Positions 27,833-35,335 of a stretch of 64,000 bases of DNA are shown here, piece by piece. The stretch lies in NCBI RefSeq assembly GCF_024648885.1, contig NZ_JANBBF010000013.1:1-64000 (forward strand), given 5' to 3'. The DNA comes from Prauserella salsuginis (GTDB lineage Bacteria > Actinomycetota > Actinomycetes > Mycobacteriales > Pseudonocardiaceae). The stretch's first letter is position 1; each line of letters opens with the position of its first letter. The notes below the pieces were generated by a model that was given only the letters and a program-made list of their open reading frames with translations, did not search any database and was not told the DNA's origin. Position numbers and translations under genes: made by a program.

Positions 27833-28854
27833 AAGCGATCCAGGTGGTCGGCTACCACGAGAAGCTGCGGCAGGCCGAGGTGCCGATGCCGGAGCCGACG
27901 GGGCCTTACGACGTCGTGGTGAAGATCGGCGGCGCGGGCGTGTGCCGCACCGACGTCCACATCCTCGAAGGCCAGTGGGCCGAGAAGTCCGGCGTCACGC
28001 TGCCTTACACGATCGGGCACGAGAACGCAGGCTGGGTGCACGCCGTCGGCAGCGCGGTCACCAACGTGGCCGAGGGCGACAAGGTGATCGTGCACCCGCT
28101 GGTGACGTGCGGTCTGTGCCGGGCCTGCCGGTCGGGTGACGACGTGCATTGCGGGCAGAGCCTGTTCCCCGGCATCGACACGCACGGTGGCTACGCCGAG
28201 TACCTCAAGACGTCGGCGCGCAGTGTGGTGCGGCTCGACGACTCGCTGGAGCCCGCCGATGTGGCCGCGCTCGCCGATGCGGGGTTGACGGCCTATCACG
28301 CGGCGGCCAAGGCGGCCGGGAGGTTGCGGCCCGGCGATCGGTGCGTCGTCATCGGTGCGGGCGGGCTCGGGCACATCGGCATCCAGGTGCTCAAGGCACT
28401 CACCGCCGCGGAACTGATCGTCGTCGACCGCAATCCGGACGCCGTGACGTTGGCGGTGTCCATCGGTGCTGATCACGGCGTCGTCGCCGACGGCACGCAC
28501 GTGTCGCGGGTGCTGGAGCTGACCGGCGGCAACGGTGCGGAGGTCGTCGTCGACTTCGTCGGCGAGGGCGGGGCGACGGCCGAGGGGGTGCGCATGCTGC
28601 GTCGCGCCGGTGACTATCACGTGGTGGGATATGGCGAGAACATCGACGTCCCGACGATCGACATCATCTCGACAGAGATCAACTTTATCGGCAACCTGGT
28701 GGGCTCCTACAACGACCTGTGCGAGCTGATGGTGCTTGCTGCACAAGGCAAGGTGCGGCTGCACACCAGTAAGTACCCGTTGGAGCGGTTCCAGGATGCC
28801 ATCGACGACCTGGAGGCGGGCCGGATCCGCGGCCGCGCCGTCCTCACGCCCTGA
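27829..28854 (+). CDS. zinc-dependent medium-chain alcohol dehydrogenase
   Basis: 341 residues. Catalytic zinc ligands lie in GAGVCRTDVH and TIGHENAGWV. The structural zinc site is partly visible as C-GLCRACRSGDDVHC, and the NAD motif is VVIGAGGLGHIGIQVLKAL. In propane-type clusters this enzyme oxidises the secondary or primary alcohol product. Here it could interconvert propanol and propionaldehyde made by the neighbouring diol dehydratase. The ATG overlaps the DUF59 stop (ATGA). Confidence 0.9.
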   Translation: MKAIQVVGYHEKLRQAEVPMPEPTGPYDVVVKIGGAGVCRTDVHILEGQWAEKSGVTLPYTIGHENAGWVHAVGSAVTNVAEGDKVIVHPLVTCGLCRACRSGDDVHCGQSLFPGIDTHGGYAEYLKTSARSVVRLDDSLEPADVAALADAGLTAYHAAAKAAGRLRPGDRCVVIGAGGLGHIGIQVLKALTAAELIVVDRNPDAVTLAVSIGADHGVVADGTHVSRVLELTGGNGAEVVVDFVGEGGATAEGVRMLRRAGDYHVVGYGENIDVPTIDIISTEINFIGNLVGSYNDLCELMVLAAQGKVRLHTSKYPLERFQDAIDDLEAGRIRGRAVLTP

Positions 28855-28878
28855 CACCGACGACGAGGAGACGAAGCG

Positions 28879-29202
28879 ATGATCTTCATTACCGCGAAGT
28901 TCCGGGTCAAACCCGAGCACGCCGATCGCTGGCCCGAGATCTCGAAGGCCTTCACCCACGCCACGCGCAACGAACCGGGCTGCCTGTGGTTCGAGTGGTC
29001 GCGCAGCCTCGACAACCCGAACGAGTACGTGCTCGTGGAGGCGTTCCGCGACGGCGACGCCGGCGCCGCGCACGTCAACTCCCAACACTTCAAGGCCGCA
29101 CAGCAGACGCTGCCGCCGTACCTCGCCGCGACCCCGCGGGTGGTCAACACGACGGTCGACCAGGACGACTGGTCGGAACTGGGCGAGATGGCGGTCAAGT
29201 AG
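28879..29202 (+). CDS. ABM-family (antibiotic biosynthesis monooxygenase-like) protein
   Basis: 107 residues with the ferredoxin-like ABM fold pattern: FITAKFRVKPEHADRWPEISKAFTHATRNEPGCLWFEWSRS and VLVEAFRDGDAGAAHVNSQHFK. Such proteins are putative quinol monooxygenases or detoxifying enzymes. It follows the alcohol dehydrogenase by 24 bp with its own GAGGAG site and is the last gene of the operon. Confidence 0.85.
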   Translation: MIFITAKFRVKPEHADRWPEISKAFTHATRNEPGCLWFEWSRSLDNPNEYVLVEAFRDGDAGAAHVNSQHFKAAQQTLPPYLAATPRVVNTTVDQDDWSELGEMAVK

Positions 29203-29266
29203 CCGCCTGCGGCCCAGCCGGCGGTGCGCCCCGCCAGCCCCGCCGGCCCTTCCGGCCCGGCAGCGC

Positions 29267-29298
29267 GGAACCCGTCGCCCCCGACGGCGACGGGTTCC
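29267..29298 (+). terminator. 13-bp perfect hairpin terminator
   Basis: 29267-29279 pairs perfectly with 29286-29298, with a 6-base loop, 65 bp after the ABM gene and before the convergent LLM gene. No T run. Confidence 0.7.
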
Positions 29299-29442
29299 CC
29301 GCCGGCTTGTGAGAGCCGGCGCATTCTCGCCACTCCCGAGCGGGCGAGTCTTGAGGAATACCCGGATGCCGGACGTCGAAAACCCAGGTCGGGTCGACGT
29401 TCGACGAGGTGCGGGGCGATCGGGTCGCGCTGCCGTCCGGCG

Positions 29443-30285
29443 TCACCGGTCGGCGAGGGTGCCCGCGAGACGGTGCAGGTACTCGGCGACCTCCGGTTCG
29501 GTGCGGTCGGGCAGGCCGAACAGCGTCTCGGTGACGCCTGCGGCGGCCCACTCGTCGAGCTGTTCGAGGTTCGGCTTGCCCGCCAGCGCGACGACCTCGG
29601 GCAGTCCGACGCGGCCGGCCTCCCGCCAGGTGCGGTGGAGAGTGGTGATCTTGTCGCGGATGTCGCCCTCGCCGGGTGTGGTCATCCAGCCGTCGCCGGT
29701 GCGGGCGATCCAGTCGAACGTCTTCGAGGTGCCCGCGGCGCCGACGACGATCGGCACGTCGCCGACGGGTTTCGGCCAGGCCCAGCTCGGCCCGAACGAC
29801 ACGAAGTCGCCGTCGTAGGTGGCCTCGTCGGCGGTCCACAGCGCGCGCATCGCCTCGATGTACTCGCGAAGCACCGTGCGCCGTTTGCCGGGAGGTACGC
29901 CGTGGTCGGCGAGCTCATCGGTGTTCCAGCCGAATCCGACGCCGAGTGTCACGCGCCCGCCCGCGAGGTGGTCGAGCGAGGCGATCGCCTTCGCCAGTGC
30001 GAGGGGATCGTGCTCGGCGGGCAGGGCTACGGCGGTGCCCAGCCGGATGCGGCTCGTGACGGCGGCTGCCGTCGACAGTGCGACCCAGGGGTCGAGCGTG
30101 CGCACGTAGCGGTCGTCGGGCAGTGAGGAGTCGCCGGTGCGCGGGTGTGCGGCGTCGCGGCGCACCGGGATGTGCGTGTGTTCGGGCACGCAGAACGAGG
30201 CGAATCCGGCCTCCTCGGCCAGGCGCGCCGCCGTGGCGGGTGCGATGCTGCGGTCGCTGGTGAACATGACGATCCCGTGGCGCAT
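29443..30285 (-). CDS. LLM-class F420-dependent oxidoreductase
   Basis: 280 residues. Luciferase-like monooxygenase features are IAPATAARLAEEAGFASFCVPEHTHIP at the N-terminus, IRLGTAVALPAEHDPLALAKAIASLDHLAGGR, then GVGFGWNTDEL and PIVVGAAGTSKTFDWIARTGDGWM. The subgroup (TIGR03619-like) is tied to coenzyme F420 in actinobacteria; the substrate is unknown. ATG 30285 is the conserved start MRHGIVMF; a palindrome sits just upstream. Confidence 0.88.
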   Translation of the reverse strand: MRHGIVMFTSDRSIAPATAARLAEEAGFASFCVPEHTHIPVRRDAAHPRTGDSSLPDDRYVRTLDPWVALSTAAAVTSRIRLGTAVALPAEHDPLALAKAIASLDHLAGGRVTLGVGFGWNTDELADHGVPPGKRRTVLREYIEAMRALWTADEATYDGDFVSFGPSWAWPKPVGDVPIVVGAAGTSKTFDWIARTGDGWMTTPGEGDIRDKITTLHRTWREAGRVGLPEVVALAGKPNLEQLDEWAAAGVTETLFGLPDRTEPEVAEYLHRLAGTLADR

Positions 30286-30294
30286 GCCCGTAAG

Positions 30295-30308
30295 TAGAAC
30301 ATGTTCTC
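30295..30308. promoter_or_regulatory. TetR/KstR-like palindrome upstream of the LLM gene
   Basis: AGAACATGTTCT at 30296-30307 is a perfect 12-bp palindrome. In the 14-bp window 30295-30308 it fits the KstR-type pattern TnnAACnnGTTnnA except for the final base. It begins 10 bp from the LLM start, where a TetR-family repressor could block transcription. No TetR gene is in the window. Confidence 0.5.
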
Positions 30309-30442
30309 GATAACTTCGGGAGGGTGTGGACCGGCGAGGCCGTCCGCAGGCAGGCTTCGCGGGCGCACGCGGAGCCGGCGGCCGGCGGGCATGCGACCCG
30401 CACATCGGAGGGTGGCTGTTCGCGCGAGTAGCCTGGTGGACT

Positions 30443-32038
30443 GTGTCCACTCCTCACGACGCCGCTCCCCTCCACGAGGCGCAGCGCAGGCGGTCGTTCG
30501 CCGTCATCAGCCATCCCGACGCCGGTAAGTCGACGCTGACGGAGGCGCTCGCGCTGCACGCGCGCGTGATCTCCGAGGCCGGCTCCGTGCACGGCAAGGG
30601 TGGCCGACAGGGCGTCGTGTCGGACTGGATGTCGATGGAGCAGGCGCGTGGTATCTCGATCACGTCGGCGGCGTTGCAGTTCGAGTATCGCGAGTGTGTG
30701 ATCAACCTGTTGGACACGCCGGGTCACGCGGATTTCTCCGAGGACACCTATCGGGTGCTGTCGGCGGTCGATTCGGCGGTGATGTTGCTGGATGCGGCCA
30801 AGGGGCTCGAGCCGCAGACGTTGAAGTTGTTCGACGTGTGCCGGCATCGGGGGATTCCGGTGCTGACGTTCATCAACAAGTGGGACCGGCCCGGCCGGGA
30901 GGCGCTCGAACTGTGCGACGAGCTCCTCGAGCGCATCGAACTGCAGCCCATGCCGCTGACCTGGCCCGTCGGATCGCCGGGGCACTTCCAGGGAGTGCTG
31001 GACGTGCCGACGGGGCAGTTCGTCCGCTACGCGCGGACCGCGGGCGGCGCGAAGGCCGCCCCCGAGGAGCACCTGTCGCCCGAGCAGGCCGAGGCGGAGG
31101 TCGGTGAGGACTGGACGACCGCGTGTGAAGAGTACGACCTGTTGCTCGAATCCGGCGGCGAGTTCGACGAGGAGCGGTTCCGCGACGCGAGCGCCACGCC
31201 GGTGCTGTTCGGCGCCGCGGTGCTCAACTTCGGCGTGCGCCACCTGCTCGACCTCGTCGTGGACCTCGCGCCCCGGCCGGCTCCGCGGGACGATGCCGAC
31301 GGCGCGCCGCGGCCGCTGGACGGCGAGTTCTCGGCGTTCGTGTTCAAGGTGCAGACCGGGATGGATCGCGCGCACCGCGACCAGGTGGCGTTCGCCCGGG
31401 TGTGCTCCGGCGTGTTCGAACGCGGCATGGTCGTCACGAACGCCACGACGAAACGTCCGTTCGCGACGAAATACGTGCAGCAGGTGTTCGGGCAGAAACG
31501 ATCCACAGTGGACACCGCGTACCCCGGCGATGTCATCGGCCTCGTCAACGCCACGGCGCTGCGGGTCGGCGACACCCTGTACTCCGGCAAACCCGCGGTG
31601 CGCTTCCCCGGACTGCCGCAGTTCGCGCCCGCGCACTTCGCCGTCGCGACACCGTCGGACCTGAGCAAGGCCAAACAGTTCCGAAAGGGCATCGACCAGC
31701 TCGCCGCCGAGGGCGTGGTGCAGCTACTGACCTCGGATCTGCGCGGCGAGGGCGCCCCGGTGCTCGCTGCCGTCGGCCCGATGCAGTTCGAGGTGGCGAC
31801 CCACCGGATGGAGCACGAGTTCAACGCTCCGGTGAAGCTGGACCGGCTGTCCTACAGTGCCGTCCGGAAACTGGGTGACTCGTCGCAGCGCGGCATCGTC
31901 GACGCGGGCAGGCGCAGCGAGGTCCTCGACCGCGCCGACGGCACCGAGCTGGCCGTGTTCGAGGACGAGATGTCGATGCGCATCCTCCTGCGCGCCAACC
32001 CGGAACTCGAACTCGAACCGCTGCTCGCCGAAGGCTGA
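30443..32038 (+). CDS. prfC: peptide chain release factor 3 (RF3)
   Basis: 531 residues, the same size as E. coli RF3 (529). The GTPase motifs are SHPDAGKST (P-loop), the switch-I region with GISITSAALQFEY, DTPGHADFSEDTYR and FINKWDRP. The C-terminal RF3 domain follows (QFRKGIDQLAAEGVVQLL, GPMQFEVATHRMEHEF). It recycles RF1/RF2 from the ribosome after peptide release. GTG 30443 is used because the family N-terminus begins there; the frame stays open upstream. Confidence 0.95.
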   Translation: MSTPHDAAPLHEAQRRRSFAVISHPDAGKSTLTEALALHARVISEAGSVHGKGGRQGVVSDWMSMEQARGISITSAALQFEYRECVINLLDTPGHADFSEDTYRVLSAVDSAVMLLDAAKGLEPQTLKLFDVCRHRGIPVLTFINKWDRPGREALELCDELLERIELQPMPLTWPVGSPGHFQGVLDVPTGQFVRYARTAGGAKAAPEEHLSPEQAEAEVGEDWTTACEEYDLLLESGGEFDEERFRDASATPVLFGAAVLNFGVRHLLDLVVDLAPRPAPRDDADGAPRPLDGEFSAFVFKVQTGMDRAHRDQVAFARVCSGVFERGMVVTNATTKRPFATKYVQQVFGQKRSTVDTAYPGDVIGLVNATALRVGDTLYSGKPAVRFPGLPQFAPAHFAVATPSDLSKAKQFRKGIDQLAAEGVVQLLTSDLRGEGAPVLAAVGPMQFEVATHRMEHEFNAPVKLDRLSYSAVRKLGDSSQRGIVDAGRRSEVLDRADGTELAVFEDEMSMRILLRANPELELEPLLAEG

Positions 32039-32054
32039 CGTCCACCGGGGCGGT

Positions 32055-33212
32055 TCATCGACCGCCCGTCGCGGGGCGCAGGAACAGGCCGTGGCAGACC
32101 TTCGGGTCGAACCAGGTGGACTTCGGCGGCATCACGTGACCGGCATCGGAGACGGCCATGACCTGGTCGAACCGCGGCGGACTCGGCAGGAACCCGACGG
32201 CGCCGTGCTCGTCGCACCAGTTCGCGATGGTCGCGGTGCCGACGTGACCGGGCAGCGGGGTGTGACCGCCCTCCCCGGCCGGCAGTACCGGCGCGATGAT
32301 CGCTTCGTCGAGCAGCACCGTGTCCACTGTGGATAGCGGGTGGACGGTGGTCGGGGGAGGCGTGGCGCTGCTCGGCCGGCGGAGCCACAGGCGGTACCAG
32401 CGGCCGTCCAGGTACATCGACACCGTCCCGTGGTCCGGCCGGATCTCGTCGGAGGGTGCGATCTCCTGGATTCGCGCCACCACGGGTTGCCGAGCCAGCC
32501 GATCGAGCAGGACCGGCGCCGGTGCGTCCGCCGGGAGCCGGACGCACCGGGGATAGCCGAGGATGCGGAGTTGATCGCTCGGGAACAGCGCGGCGAGCGT
32601 GAACGACCCGGTCGGGGCGGCGCTGTGCTCGGCGGCCGCCATCCGGTGATGCCCGTCCGCGATGTAGAGCACCGGGAGCGCGGCCAGCTCGTCGTACACG
32701 GCCCGCACGGTCTCCGCGTCCTGCGCGATCCACACCGCGTGCTCCTCGTGTTCGCGGGTGACGCGCACGTGTGGCTCGCCCGCGGCGACGCGCGTGATCA
32801 GCTCATGCAGGGCTGGACGCTGGGGATAGGCGAGCGTGACGGGCAGCTTCTCGACGCCGCAGCGTTCGGTCAGCTCAGCCAGTTGCCGTTCCCGGTCGTG
32901 GTCGGTGGCCTCGTGCCGGCGGATCCGCCCTGTCCGGTAGTCGTCGACCGCGACCTCGACGACGACGCCGGTCTGCTGATGCGCACCGCTGGTCACCCGA
33001 TAGACCAGCACGGCGGGGTCGGGGACGTGGTGCAGCACGCCGCGTTCCAGGAGGCCGGGCAGGTGCCCGGCGGTCGCCGGTTCCGGCAGGTACGCGGCGC
33101 GCTGCGGGTTCAGCACCAGCACGCGCGGCGGCCGGGTCGTGACACCCGCGTTCCAGTCGTCCCCGTGCAGCGCGGTCAGCTCGTGGGCGGGCAGCGGCTG
33201 CGGCGCGGTCAT
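32055..33212 (-). CDS. DUF1015 family protein
   Basis: 385 residues with the DUF1015 marks LYIADGHHRMAAAEH in the middle and MPPKSTWFDPKVCHGLFLRP at the C-terminus. The biochemical role is unproven. Its start codon overlaps the stop of the 2-hydroxyacid dehydrogenase gene (ATGA), giving a tight two-gene unit. DUF1015 genes often adjoin serA-like genes, so a shared pathway around serine or phosphohydroxy acids is plausible. Confidence 0.88.
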   Translation of the reverse strand: MTAPQPLPAHELTALHGDDWNAGVTTRPPRVLVLNPQRAAYLPEPATAGHLPGLLERGVLHHVPDPAVLVYRVTSGAHQQTGVVVEVAVDDYRTGRIRRHEATDHDRERQLAELTERCGVEKLPVTLAYPQRPALHELITRVAAGEPHVRVTREHEEHAVWIAQDAETVRAVYDELAALPVLYIADGHHRMAAAEHSAAPTGSFTLAALFPSDQLRILGYPRCVRLPADAPAPVLLDRLARQPVVARIQEIAPSDEIRPDHGTVSMYLDGRWYRLWLRRPSSATPPPTTVHPLSTVDTVLLDEAIIAPVLPAGEGGHTPLPGHVGTATIANWCDEHGAVGFLPSPPRFDQVMAVSDAGHVMPPKSTWFDPKVCHGLFLRPATGGR

Positions 33213-34243
33213 GGCCCGCCACCCGAGGTCGTGGAGGTGGGGGAGGACAGGGCGGCCTGTTCGAGCGCGTCGAGGTTGACGCAGTGTGGCGGGGCGTCCG
33301 AGGGCGCTGCGGCGGTGAAGGCGGTGACGATCCGCACCACCTCGGCGGCGACCGCGTGCTGGGCCTGTTCCGTGGAGGCGCCGATGTGGTGCGTGCCGTA
33401 GACGTTCGGGTGCTTGGCGAGCCGGGAAGTCACGGTCCCGGTGCTGGAGGTGGGCTCGTCGGCGTAGACGTCGAGACCCGCTCGCACACCGTTGCTCTCC
33501 ATCGCCTCGATCAGCGCGTCCTCGTCGACGATGTCGCCGCGAGACGTGTTCAGCACGATCGCCCCCGGCGGCAGCTGCGAGAGCAGCTGCCGGTCGACCA
33601 GCATGCGGGTGTCGGCGGTGGCGGGCACATGGAACGACAGCACATCGCAGGTGCGGGCCAGCTCGTCCAGCGAGTCGACGAAGACCGTGTCGATGGCGCG
33701 TGCCCGTTCCAGGGTCCGTTCGTCGCGGTCCGGTTTGGCCACCGCGTGGACGTCGGCGCCGAACGCAGCCGCGCGTTCGGCGAACGCCAGCCCGATACCA
33801 CCGAGTCCGACGACGCCCACCTTGCGGCCGTGGATACCCCGTGCCCGGGAATAGCGCTTCTTGTCCCAGCGGCCGGCACGCAGATCGGCCACGTTGTCGG
33901 GAATGCTGCGGTCCAACGCGAGCAGCAACCCCATGGTCAGCTCGGCGACCGCGATGGCGTTGCGACCCGGCACGTTGCAGACGTAGACGCCTCGACGTGC
34001 CGCGGCGTCGCGGTCGATCGTGTTGGTGCCGGAGCCGGCACGGATCACCAGGCGCAGCGAGTCGGCGGCCTCGACTGCGTCGGCGGTCACCGCGGTGCTG
34101 CGCACGATCAGCGCGTCGTGGCCGGCGAGTGCCCGGGTCAGCTCTTCGGCCGTGGTTTCGGGTTCGTAGGTGCAGTCATGTCCGTATGCGGCGAGTTCGG
34201 CGCGGTATTCGTCCGGGAACGCGTCGGCGACAAGGATCCTCAT
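33209..34243 (-). CDS. D-isomer-specific 2-hydroxyacid dehydrogenase (short SerA-like)
   Basis: 344 residues, without the ACT or intervening domains of full SerA. Catalytic residues are seen: Arg in IRAGSGTNTID, Glu in GLDVYADEP and His in YGTHHIGAST. The NAD motif is VGVVGLGGIGLAFAERAAAFG. Likely reaction: oxidation of 3-phosphoglycerate or a related 2-hydroxyacid. ATG 34243 follows GAGAAGG. It leads the two-gene operon with DUF1015. Confidence 0.87.
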   Translation of the reverse strand: MRILVADAFPDEYRAELAAYGHDCTYEPETTAEELTRALAGHDALIVRSTAVTADAVEAADSLRLVIRAGSGTNTIDRDAAARRGVYVCNVPGRNAIAVAELTMGLLLALDRSIPDNVADLRAGRWDKKRYSRARGIHGRKVGVVGLGGIGLAFAERAAAFGADVHAVAKPDRDERTLERARAIDTVFVDSLDELARTCDVLSFHVPATADTRMLVDRQLLSQLPPGAIVLNTSRGDIVDEDALIEAMESNGVRAGLDVYADEPTSSTGTVTSRLAKHPNVYGTHHIGASTEQAQHAVAAEVVRIVTAFTAAAPSDAPPHCVNLDALEQAALSSPTSTTSGGGP

Positions 34244-34349
34244 CGGCCACCTTCTCTCGGCGCGACGAACCTGTGGGGGTATCGGCGTGGGCGTGGGAGA
34301 CGCGCCCGCGGCGACTCCTTCGACCCGCGGCCACTTCTTCGGAGCGTTG

Positions 34350-34383
34350 TTGCGCATAGCACAATCAGTTGCCTATAACGCAA
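34350..34383 (-). promoter_or_regulatory. promoter with two TTG-N9-CAA boxes upstream of the 2-hydroxyacid dehydrogenase
   Basis: Two imperfect 15-bp palindromes of the form TTG-N9-CAA occur at 34350-34364 and 34369-34383. On the minus strand TTGCGT, 16 bases, TGCTAT could be the -35/-10 pair, so a regulator bound here would control the operon. The 516-bp stretch 34244-34759 holds no convincing gene; besides this site it contains the tandem repeat at 34544-34650. Confidence 0.5.
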
Positions 34384-34543
34384 TGGTGGAGACGCGGCCG
34401 AAGCACGTCAACACCGTGGGCCGACATCAACTGTGCGCGGCCACATGGGGTCGGTGCGGTGAGACTTTCGGTTCCGGTTGGCGGAAACCTCGTAGTCGAC
34501 GGCGGCCGCCCTTCGCAGCGGCGCTGTCGGGCGTGTGGGGTCT

Positions 34544-34650
34544 GTAGGGCCTACGAACTTCCGTGGGCCTGCGAACTTCCGTAGGCCTGCGAACTCCGTA
34601 GGCCTACGAACTTCCGTGGGCCTGCGAACTTCCGTAGGCCTGTGGGTTTC
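34544..34650 (+). repeat. six-copy ~18-bp tandem repeat
   Basis: Units of 17-19 bp with consensus GTRGGCCTRCGAACTTCC start at 34544, 34563, 34581, 34598, 34616 and 34634 (last partial). Each carries the palindrome AGGCCT or GGGCCT. No spacers separate the units, so it is a minisatellite and not a CRISPR array. Confidence 0.9.
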
Positions 34651-34759
34651 AGTCGCCGCACGTGCTCGCATCGGGGAGTTCGCTGCGGCTCGGTGGCGCC
34701 GCCGTGTCGGGGGTGTCACAGCGAGTGACGTGTGGGTCCTGACGACGGTCGGTGCTCGG

Positions 34760-34975
34760 TCAGTCGCCGGTGTCGCGGAACGCGGCGTAGAGGCAGATGA
34801 TCGCTGCGACGGTGAGCGCCGCCGCCAGCACGATCGGCCACCACACCGACATCGCGTCGGCCAGGAAGAACTGCAGTGCCGCTGTGACGGCGAACGCTAC
34901 GGAGAGCAACACGAACAGCACTCGCTCGGCAGACGGTTGCTGGAATCGGAGGTCACTCAAGGGGCGCCGGAGCAT
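34760..34975 (-). CDS. small two-helix membrane protein
   Basis: 71 residues: a basic N-terminus (MLRRPLSDLRF) followed by two hydrophobic helices, RVLFVLLSVAFAVTAALQFFLA and WWPIVLAAALTVAAIICLYAAF, and a short acidic end. A strong AGGAGGTGAGCG site precedes ATG 34975. I do not recognise a family; a membrane microprotein is all that can be said. Confidence 0.75.
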   Translation of the reverse strand: MLRRPLSDLRFQQPSAERVLFVLLSVAFAVTAALQFFLADAMSVWWPIVLAAALTVAAIICLYAAFRDTGD

Positions 34976-35207
34976 CGCTCACCTCCTCAAGGGGACAGCT
35001 GCGGGCCAGGGACGGTGTCCGGTATGCATATCGCTGGGGCGTCCGAGAGGGTTACTGCCGAGTTGAAAAGCGACCTTCGTCGTCCACCGGATGGGTCATG
35101 ACCTTGATCACGTCGAGTTACTACTTCGCCGCGTGTTCGAAGGTTGAAAACGCAGCTCGTTCGCTTCGCGTATGCCGAGAATCCTCGAACTGGTCGAGTC
35201 ACCAGCG

Positions 35208-35236
35208 TTGACTCTCCAGGTCGTGCTGCATAACCT
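35208..35236 (+). promoter_or_regulatory. sigma-70-like promoter of the conservon
   Basis: TTGACT (35208-35213), a 17-base spacer and TAACCT (35231-35236). The predicted transcript starts near 35243-35246, where an in-frame GTG (35246) could even serve as a leaderless start of the kinase. Confidence 0.6.
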
Positions 35237-35335
35237 CCGCGCTGCGTGGTCGGGCCGCCCGCGGCAGTTGGCGACCCGGCCCGACGTGTAATCAGCTCGA
35301 TGGGGGCGGGGGCCCTGGGCAGTCATCCGGCGTCG

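Noticed and set aside
34544-34650. CRISPR array
   Set aside because: Units are contiguous with no spacers and there are no cas genes; it is a tandem repeat.
34535-35101. Plus-strand open frame through the tandem repeat
   Set aside because: Its composition follows the repeat and the reverse strand of the small membrane gene at 34760-34975, which has a strong ribosome site and proper helices.
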